Source: Capitella teleta (Eukaryota; Annelida; Polychaeta; Capitellidae). Taken from it: a DNA stretch of 64,000 bases. Shown piece after piece: positions 57,101 through 64,000 of the stretch. The position numbers and the translations under genes are program-made. Numbering within the stretch: the stretch's first letter is position 1; each line of letters begins with the position of its first letter. The DNA lies in assembly GCA_000328365.1 (NCBI GenBank), contig KB295185.1, positions 294,034-358,033 on the forward strand, in the 5' to 3' direction. The notes beneath the pieces are model-generated. The model saw only the letters and a program-made list of their open reading frames with translations. It did not search any database and was not told where the DNA came from.

Positions 57101-58956
57101 GACAAAGAAAGGTTACGAAACTCTGTACAGTACTTGCTGGTACTTGTACCAATCAGCGGCATAACTGATTTTGTTCAAGTACTACATGTGCGATCCTCAG
57201 AAATTTTAAGGTTTGTTGCGTATTTTTCGCCCACTTGTTCTCTTGAGAACTTCTCCTGTTGTAAATGTCCCTTTTTTTTTTCCGTCTTGGATGTGGAGTA
57301 CGAATGCATAATTGCACCCTGGGGGCATAATTAAACGAGCGATTTCTCCACCAGATTAAGCCAGATACCATAGCGCACGTTTGGAAGAGTTCTCTCGATG
57401 AAGTCAAGCGAACAACCGGTCGAGGTTTGCAGACACTGTACAGCACATGCTGGTATCTGGATTACATTGCATATGGACGCCAGTGGCCCAAGTATTACTC
57501 GTGCGACCCACAGAATTTCAACGGTCCGCTTCTCTTATAGTTGTTGCTAGTTGAAGGGTGTCAGCAATAGACGTTTTGTGGTTTATTTGATGTTGCTACG
57601 GTGAATCTATGAATGCAGGTGAAGCCTGATACGGTTGCTCATGTATGGAAAAGCACAGGAGATGAGGTTGCCATGACAACTAACTTGGGGCTGCAGACTC
57701 TGTACAGCACATGCTGGTATTTGAATTATATCAAATATGGCGATGATTGGAGCGCCCAATACGCCTGCAATCCGCAAGATTTTAATGGTTGGTTGTAAGT
57801 CAAATCTCCCTCTGCTGTGCCAGTTATATTGGGCCACCCTGTATTGATAAGCAATTATATTGGGCCACCCTGTATTGATAAGCAATTATATTGGGCCACC
57901 CTGTATTGATAAGCAATTATATTGGGCCATCCTGTATTGATAAGCAATTATATTGGGCCATCCTGTATTGATAAGCAATTATATTGGGCCACCTTGTATT
58001 GAACAATTATATTGTGCCATCTTTTATTGATAAACAATTTTGTTGGGCCACCCTTTATTGATATACAATTATTATTGTGGCACCCTGTATTGACAAGAAA
58101 TATAAAAATACTGAAGCACAGATTCACCATGCACACATGTAATATTGCATGTGTTCATGGTGAATCTGTGCTTTAGTATATTTATATAAATGTTTCTCCA
58201 TGAAAACGTCCAATGCTGTCACCCATTTGTGCTTGTCTTTTCTTCTTTCCTTGTAGTCTACTGGTTTCAATTAATCATTTTGATTTTACTAAATACTTCT
58301 AATTGGCTGTTGGTAGTTTTATGCTTAATTTACCCTCAATTCATCTCTTCTTTAAAACTTCTCGTAAATAAATTTTATCATAATTTTGTATAACTTATCC
58401 ACCAGGATTTTGCTGTAAATATTTCTGTTAAAATTAAAAATTATGTGAAACGATTGTAGTAATAATTATGTTTATATGACTCTGTATTCGTAAATTAATC
58501 AAAATCAAAATATCAAAATTAGTGAACTATTTCTTGAAGAAGGAACTAATCCGCGTAATTACAGGAACGAAGGCCCAGAAGGACTTGGTGATCGGAGGCG
58601 AGCTCTGCATGTGGGGAGAGTTCGTGGACGCCACTGACCTCATATCAAGGACATGGTCAGTTGGAGGTCATGCAGTGCTTTGTAAGCTTTGTTGATTTTC
58701 AGGCCACGTGGCAGCGCTGTGGCTGAGCGACTGTGGAGTCCCGAAGATGTGACGGACCACAACGCCGCTGCTCCACGAATCGAGGAGCAACGATGCCGTA
58801 TGGTCAGGTGACGTGTCATTACATATGTCATTTGTGTGACATTTCTTTGGTGATTTATTTCATTTTGGTTTTTGTTTCTCTCTTTCCTTCAGACGTGGTT
58901 TGAATGCGGAACCCATCAACGGTCCCGGCCACTGTGTTGATGAATTCGTCCCTTGA
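54108..58956 (+). CDS. HEX: Lysosomal beta-hexosaminidase (GH20) with four alternative copies of one exon
   Basis: Removes terminal GlcNAc/GalNAc from glycolipids and glycans in the lysosome. Signal peptide [20 protein letters not shown]. Exons: 54108-54495, 55171-55280, 55337-55447, 55500-55601, 56064-56172, 56225-56432, 56482-56568, 56627-56699, one of four 169-nt exons, 58565-58655, 58703-58807, 58893-58956. With any one copy the frame closes to 538 aa (human HEXA 529); copy 2 would stop early. Signatures: [49 protein letters not shown] (catalytic Asp-Glu), [35 protein letters not shown] is at 59042-59047. It resembles both HEXA and HEXB, so I use a neutral symbol. The divergent neighbour is UBL7; CLEAR-like sites lie upstream. 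Confidence 0.93.
56790..56958 (+). CDS. HEX: Hexosaminidase alternative exon, copy 1 (Asn-Arg, alpha-like)
   Basis: 169 nt, acceptor AATTGTCAG, donor AATG|GTATAA. Starts [18 protein letters not shown] and contains [18 protein letters not shown]. The Tyr after Trp corresponds to the active-site Tyr of GH20 enzymes (Tyr421 of human HexA). The Asn-Arg pair (WYLNR) matches human HEXA, where these residues accept negatively charged substrates. Exon phase 0 in, phase 1 out, as for all copies. Confidence 0.85.
57042..57210 (+). pseudogene. HEX: Hexosaminidase alternative exon, copy 2 (with two in-frame stops)
   Basis: Exactly 169 nt like its sisters, with usable splice sites (TTGGTGAACAG acceptor, AAG|GTTTGT donor region). 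It opens [18 protein letters not shown] and keeps [12 protein letters not shown], but then meets TAA (after SAA) and a second TAA near the end where others have an Asn codon. Length and frame are preserved, so the damage is by substitution. Inclusion would end the protein early: a dead copy, or a poison exon lowering enzyme output. Confidence 0.75.
57355..57523 (+). CDS. HEX: Hexosaminidase alternative exon, copy 3 (Asp-Tyr, beta-like)
   Basis: 169 nt, acceptor TTCTCCACCAG, donor AACG|GTCCGC. Starts [18 protein letters not shown] and contains [18 protein letters not shown]. At the specificity pair it has Asp-Tyr where human HEXB has Asp-Leu, the form that favours neutral substrates. The rest of the exon ([12 protein letters not shown]) aligns without gaps to copies 1 and 4. 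Confidence 0.85.
57619..57787 (+). CDS. HEX: Hexosaminidase alternative exon, copy 4 (Asn-Tyr)
   Basis: 169 nt, acceptor CTATGAATGCAG, donor AATG|GTTGGT. Starts [18 protein letters not shown] and contains [18 protein letters not shown]. The specificity pair is Asn-Tyr, intermediate between copies 1 and 3. It is followed by the long 777-bp intron with a 31-bp tandem repeat and a hairpin. Confidence 0.85.
57824..58100 (+). repeat. 31-bp tandem repeat in hexosaminidase intron, about 9 copies
   Basis: Unit ttatattgggccaccctgta plus ttgataagcaa. The first copies are almost identical; the last four diverge progressively, so the array has been growing at its 5' side, next to alternative exon copy 4. 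Confidence 0.92.
58101..58188 (+). repeat. Long near-perfect hairpin in hexosaminidase intron
   Basis: Arms 58108-58139 and 58148-58179 pair over 32 bp with two mismatches (core AGCACAGATTCACCATG), with an 8-base loop. Pairing continues outwards through AT-rich sequence. Either a small palindromic MITE or a hairpin RNA source. Its place after the last alternative exon makes an effect on splicing worth testing. Confidence 0.8.
58189..58564 (+). other. Remainder of the hexosaminidase intron after the hairpin
   Basis: AT-rich, no fifth copy of the alternative exon and no other coding signal. Confidence 0.55.
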
Positions 58957-59265
58957 ACTGTTATATCATTTTATCAACTGTGATTTTAATTTTTCACTGG
59001 TCGTTATTGTATTTTCAATGACTTTTTCTAAATTTTCATTCAATAAAAATACAAATTTTCATTTGATTTTCTGGTTGGTTTTCCATTGAAGCTGTCGTCA
59101 TTCCTGATTTAGTATGGGAATTGACCAGCCGGCTGAAGGGTCATGACATCTGGATTTATGAACCTGTGAGGAGTAAAACCCTTTGCCCTTTGAGTTGAGC
59201 ATTCCCTCCTGATAAGGTGCTGATAAGGAGTCACTCCGTCAGCGGCAGAGACAGTGAGCGGCAGG

Positions 59266-62200
59266 ATGTTCTCCTTCGCGCAACTCTCGTTAACTCAGAG
59301 GCCAAATTTGTTGCGCAGCAGTTTAGGAGACGACATGCAATCAGGACCGAACTGCACCAATAACAACACGACCGGACCGTGCACGTCTGACCTGCACTAC
59401 ATCGGATACATGTACGTCATCACACCAATGACCATCATTGGCACATTCTTGAACCTCATCAACCAATGCATCTTCTACAAATACCGTCACCATGGCAGCA
59501 CCTACTTCTACCTGTTGTCCCTGGCGGCCATCGACATGATCTGTCTTCTGCTGGCTGTCCCAATCGGTCCCATTCGCTGCGTTCCTCCATCGCACTCCTG
59601 GGAGCATTGGGCTAGAGGTGTCTACGAGTCATACTTTTATCTGGGTTTAGGTGTCGTCTTTGACACCATCAGCATCTGGTGTACCATGGTCATGTCGGTT
59701 GACCGCTACGTCCAAGTCAGGGCATCTCACCGGTCAAGCGCGGTGTTCGTCGAGAGCAACCAGGGCCCGAAGCGGATCCTGGTGGCCGTGGTGGCGCTGT
59801 CGGTTACGGTTAACATGCCGTACTTTTTTATCAAAGAGCTGGACGCTGATGGTCACGCTATTGACAGAGCCTTCACGATGACCAGAGGATTCCAGATCTA
59901 CACCTGGATCCGAATGGGACTGGTCAAGATCCTTCCTGTGCTGACCGTGGCAGTGGCCAACGGACTTCTCATCAAAGTTCTTGTGGACGTGAATCGACGG
60001 CGGAAGTCCATGGTGTTCCCCAACACCAAGCAAGTGAAGCGGCAGAAAATGCAGGTAAAGTGCTTACGTAATCGCAACTGATGCACGCAATGCATAGGCC
60101 TACAGCTCAACAAAATTGTCTTCTCCTTATAGTTACGAGGCTCATATATTGTACGGGGAGTTGGGATGGGTCTGCGTGAGCAATGCATGAGATTACTTCA
60201 CCAGATTTCGTAGCTGAAACAGACCACCTTATGCCTTAATTGATACTCTTGTCATTGAGTAATTAATTGAGAATAAACTTCTTTGATCTTCCCCGCAGAA
60301 TGGTCGAATTCATTCAAACTAATTAGCACGGGAAGTTTTCTTATCGCTCTCTCAATACAATTGGGAGCGTCAGAGGACCAGCCGTCCAGCTGTTGGAGCC
60401 TGTTTGTCTCCTTGTATTTAGGGAGAGAGAAAGGGTGGTTAACAAATAGAGTGCATATAGAGTATGCTGATGGCGTTTACAACATGCAAGCAGTGACGTT
60501 TTGAATCATTAGGTATTATATTGAATCACTGAAATGAGAAAACCCCATTTAGTAAATAATACGCTTGATTTTATTTTTCTCGTGGCCCAAACGTCTCTAA
60601 ACACAGATTATATGCATGTTTATTAAATATTTACGGATAAATGTTTTGATCTGAAGCCGCAGATTTAGTATGTATATATGGGTACACTTGTGTGTTTCTA
60701 TTTGTTTCATCCATTCATTATTGAAGATCAATTATATAATAACTTAGTATATTAAGACAATGTGTTTACTTTGGGCTCGAAAAGAACATGAAGGAACTGA
60801 AAGGGGTATAGAGTCTATAGACTGATAGTAATGAATTGAAAAGGTGGTTAACGTAGATGTACTTGCAATTGGTCCATGACCGCAATTAGAGATACATGTA
60901 AGCACGATTCATGCACTCTGCCTGACATTTGCGACACACTGCGCGGTGCATGTTGGCAGATGCAGGTTTCAAAAGATGTGACCAACGATCACCCCGAATC
61001 CTCGGTTACATAGCGTCTCATTGCATGGCTCCCTGGGCGAAATCTAGAAGTGGCCAGCTAGTGCTCAGGATTTAAAACACTCAGCATAAAAATTCTTGCA
61101 TCAATGAAAGAGGAATTAGATGCATTTTCCCACTATGTAGATAATTATAGGACCTTCAGGTTGCGAATTGGAATCGTGAGAAAACAAAAAACAAAAACAA
61201 AAAACTGAAGAAAGTAATATTTTTTCGTTTCCTCGCCTCAATAAATATGTAAAACAGTAGATATCGCTTTAATGAAGTTAAAACAAGCTTTGATAATGGA
61301 GGAATTAATCGCAATATTTACTTATGCATCTTCTGATACCACAATTACAACGCTCAGTCTTCTAGATCCAGAACCCTGACCATTTTAATATTTCGCCCAG
61401 AGAGCAAATGAGACCAAACCGGGTTAGAGCATTTGAGCTCGGATACCGCCGTAACCTACATATAAGTGACCTATAATCCGTACGTTCGCATTCAGTAATA
61501 AGAACAAGAAATCCTAATGCTAAAACGATTTTTACCATTGATTATGTAATACCGACACTGTGAGCACACGTATTGTGTGTTCATGTTTGTCATACCGAAC
61601 CCCTGCCACCACCCCTCAACAGAAACTCAGAAACTGGTTAATGATACCAGCTACCGCGACCAGGAAGTCTGCGTTATTCTATCGCCATGGTGACGATGGT
61701 CCATGGGCGTGAATTTCATGTTGACGCCACAAGGAATTTACGACCTCGGACACTCAGAGATGTCAGCCTCCGTTTTGTTTATTCAGAAATCCGGTGCTGT
61801 TTACAAACTCCTCAGTTGATGCCATGAATCAAGTAGGTTAATTAATAGCCATGCACTCGGTGAACCCACAGTGCCAGCGAATTAACAGCTAAGTTGAGAG
61901 GCCTATATAATTCACCCTTAATTATTAAAGCTGCAATGTTATGTACCAAATTTCGTGTATGTATGTGTACATAAAGAAAATCGTTATCGAAATTATCTCC
62001 AACCCAAGATGTGCTAATTTGTGAGAGGGGTCTGTGTAGAAGAGGTTGCGGGAGTATGTCTGAGATGAGTCCTACTCCAAAATGGCCACGTCAGATATGA
62101 ACTTTCATGCAGATGTTCTTCACGCTGGTATCTCAATGTCACCTACTGGCCTGTACAATGTAGCATGTTTCTGTAATTACGTGTACACTTCCGCGCCCAT

Positions 62201-63319
62201 TGCAGTGAAAATAGTTGTAAAGATGCTGCTACACTGCAAAGGCATTGTGGGATGGTATGTTAGAGATGGGGCATCAAGTAGACCTATAGGCCTATCGATG
62301 CCCTGTCGGCGCACGAGGCGGATTCCCACTTGGGTCTGGTAGATCTTGGATGCTAATAGATTTTGTAGAACTTAACAAAACTTTAGATTAAGTCTTCTTC
62401 GTGTTGAATATACACCTATATAGTCGTACATTGCTCAAGTGATTCAAACTACATTTACTATTATTTGGGCGTGAAATGGGTGAATTAGAGCATGTCGGTT
62501 GAGGATATCGGCCGTTCAATTACAACCATGTGATATGTAATTGATGATTACTACAAACTAGTACAGAAGTAGCCTAAACTCGGTGAATCTCCTGAGCGGT
62601 AAGTACAGTTAATCAACTGAACATTCTGTGTGCAATCTCTCCATGCAAAGCATGAAGAATCTCTCGAGTGAATGGCTTAGCGTGTGGAAGGGACCCTTGA
62701 CAATGTTTATGCTGCTCTTTGGCGGCAGGACAAATCACATTCATTTCTTGCAAGGACCCGACTAATGATACCGATAAGGACTGAGACGCATACAAATATA
62801 ACCGACATCACAGCACATTGGCAAGATAATCTCAGATTGTTATTACACGAAAATATTAAACAGTTGAAACGATTATGACACAAGTGCAAGCACAGGCACG
62901 GGCGAAGGGGCGTTGTCGATCACAGAATGATGTCTACTTTCCACTGCATTGTAAATTGGCTTTTGTATTCTCCCCAGATTCGCGTGTCCGTCATGTTGGT
63001 GAGCATCCTCATCACCTTCGTTCTTTGCCACTTGCTGGAGCCACTGTCGCACTCGTCGCTATTTGCAGTGCTTTGGGGCGTCTGCGAGGTGTATTCAGAA
63101 TCGCATTACACACAGATCATGGTCACCAACGGCTTAGAGTGGTTCTCATTCGCCTCAAATTTCATCTTTTACTGCATCTTTCATAAGCAGTTTCAGGATT
63201 CGCTGAAGAAATCCTGCTGCTGGCTGTGCCACCGACACAACGTCACGGCTCAGATGCCGGCGACATGTCTGACCGCGGAGTCTAAGGAGACTGCATTTCA
63301 GAACAACAACACTGGTTAA
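59266..63319 (+). CDS. Class A GPCR, neuropeptide-receptor type, two coding exons
   Basis: Exon 1 59266-60054 (ATG start; an in-frame GTG 12 bases earlier is not used) and exon 2 62978-63319 join in phase 0 across a 2.9-kb intron to give 376 aa. The N-terminus has several Asn-x-Ser/Thr sites (NCTNNNTTG). TM1 MYVITPMTIIGTFLNLINQC, TM2 YLLSLAAIDMICLLLAVPIG, TM3 to VMSVDRYVQV (intact DRY), TM4 VAVVALSVTVNMPYFF, TM5 RMGLVKILPVLTVAVANGLL, basic loop 3 (RRRKSM, KQVKRQKMQ). The exon junction falls just before TM6 (VMLVSILITFVLCH), then TM7 LEWFSFASNFIFYCIFHKQF. The NFIFYC end and overall look are those of invertebrate FMRFamide-like receptors; the ligand is not known. The start codon is 310 bp after the hexosaminidase stop. 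Confidence 0.85.
60055..62977 (+). other. Intron of the second GPCR gene
   Basis: 2.9 kb between GCAG|GTAAAG and TCCCCAG|ATT. No other gene recognised; short open frames (for example 62082-62342) have no family features. AT-rich, with no clear mobile element ends. Confidence 0.55.
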
Positions 63320-63329
63320 GGAAGAACTG

Positions 63330-63828
63330 GTAGTGCAATGTGCTATATGTAGACTTGTGCAATGTACTGTATGTACAGTAGTGCAATGTTCTGTACCTGC
63401 ATTATTCCAATGCACTGTATGTACAGTAGTGCAATGTGCTGTATGTAGACTTGTGCAATGTATTGTATGTACAGTAGTGCAATGTTCTGTACCTGCATTA
63501 TTCCAATGCACTGTACATGTACAGTAGTGCAATGTGCTGTAGGTAGACTTGTGCAATGTATTGTATGTACAGTAGTGCAATGTTCTGTACCTGCATTATT
63601 CCAATGCACTGTACATGTACAGTAGTGCAATGTTTTGAATGTAGACTTGTGCAATGTACTGGATGTACAGTAGTGCAAGGTTCTGTACCAGCATTATTCC
63701 AATGCACTGTATGTACAGTAGTGCAATGTGCTGTATGTAGACTTGTGCAATGTACTGTATGTACAGTAGTGAAATGTTCCATATTAACATTATTCCAATG
63801 CACGGTATTCAAGTAGTGCAATGCGCGA
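63330..63828 (+). repeat. 96/98-bp minisatellite after the GPCR stop codon
   Basis: Five copies counted from gtagacttgtgcaatgta at 63349, 63445, 63543, 63641 and 63737 (spacing 96, 98, 98, 96). Each is built from smaller related pieces around gtgcaatgt, ctgta and gtacag. The 2-bp difference is catgta versus tgta. The array starts 11 bp after the receptor stop and is probably its 3' UTR. Open frames on both strands here are an artefact of the period. Confidence 0.93.
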
Positions 63829-64000
63829 GTACAACGCTGTGTTTTTCAAAGAACACTAAACTATGATTCTATCTATTCATGCTGAACTTTAACCCGGTGT
63901 GTACTCAGTATGTATGTATATATGTCTTCTGTGTAGCTATCACAGTATATAAGCAGGAAATAAAACATAAAATGCACAAATTGTGTGGTGCTGCTCTACA
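63829..64000 (+). other. 3' end of the GPCR transcript region
   Basis: Includes AATAAA near 63959 (aggaaataaaacat), the likely poly(A) signal of the second GPCR gene, about 640 bp after the stop. Confidence 0.5.

Noticed and set aside
57042-57210. Counting copy 2 of the hexosaminidase exon as a normal coding exon
   Set aside because: Two in-frame TAA codons rule out a full-length product. It is listed as a broken or poison exon.
63155-63821. Cys/His/Thr-rich open frames on both strands at the window's end
   Set aside because: They run through the 96/98-bp repeat. The regular peptide pattern is a by-product of the repeat period, and the real receptor stop lies at 63319.

Overview
The window is nuclear DNA of a non-vertebrate animal, probably marine. 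Every gene is spliced with GT-AG introns, many only about 50 bp long, and the proteins belong to animal families: DENND4, TPGS2, UBL7, beta-hexosaminidase, class A GPCRs and fibrinogen-related proteins. I cannot fix the phylum. The tiny introns, AT-rich spacers and frequent tacatgta words would fit several lineages. One 50-N gap sits at 11852-11901.

Layout: (1) 0.5-8.8 kb, minus strand: a C2H2 zinc-finger locus. One long first coding exon (200 codons, nuclear signal, two SUMO-type motifs) is followed by twelve short exons. All but one open in phase 0, encode two or three zinc fingers and end in their own stop codon. This is the architecture of arthropod lola or mod(mdg4): one shared N-terminus and a choice of DNA-binding C-termini. 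(2) 10-17 kb: repeat-rich ground with a tRNA-type SINE fragment, a 349-bp direct repeat around the gap, and a decayed LINE split by a TTAA-targeting MITE. (3) 17.7-21 kb: a single-coding-exon GPCR (+) converging on TPGS2 (-). TPGS2 is made of small exons. (4) 21.3-26.9 kb: a second copy of the MITE, a TA-flanked MITE, a hAT-like element nested in another TA-flanked element, and microsatellites. (5) 27-35.6 kb: mostly non-coding, with one complete SINE with a 14-bp target duplication. (6) 35.6-45 kb: a full DENND4 Rab-GEF gene (+), 25 coding exons, about 1841 aa. (7) 45.7-46.1 kb: the 3' end of an unrecognised gene (-). (8) 49-50.6 kb: a broken fibrinogen-domain gene (+). (9) 52.3-59 kb: UBL7 (-) and beta-hexosaminidase (+), head to head across 418 bp that carries two TFEB/CLEAR-like E-boxes. 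(10) 59.3-63.3 kb: a two-exon neuropeptide-type GPCR (+) with a minisatellite in its 3' region.

Two loci stand out. The zinc-finger locus looks like a lola-style terminal-exon switch, with polyadenylation signals squeezed between consecutive exons. The hexosaminidase gene has four tandem copies of one 169-nt exon covering part of the active site. Since 169 is not a multiple of 3, using exactly one copy keeps the frame. The copies differ at the two residues that in human HexA and HexB separate acidic from neutral substrate preference, so one gene may produce both types of enzyme by splicing. One copy carries stop codons.

All exon joins were worked out by eye from reading frame, splice consensus and remembered family sequences. 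No alignment or expression data were used.
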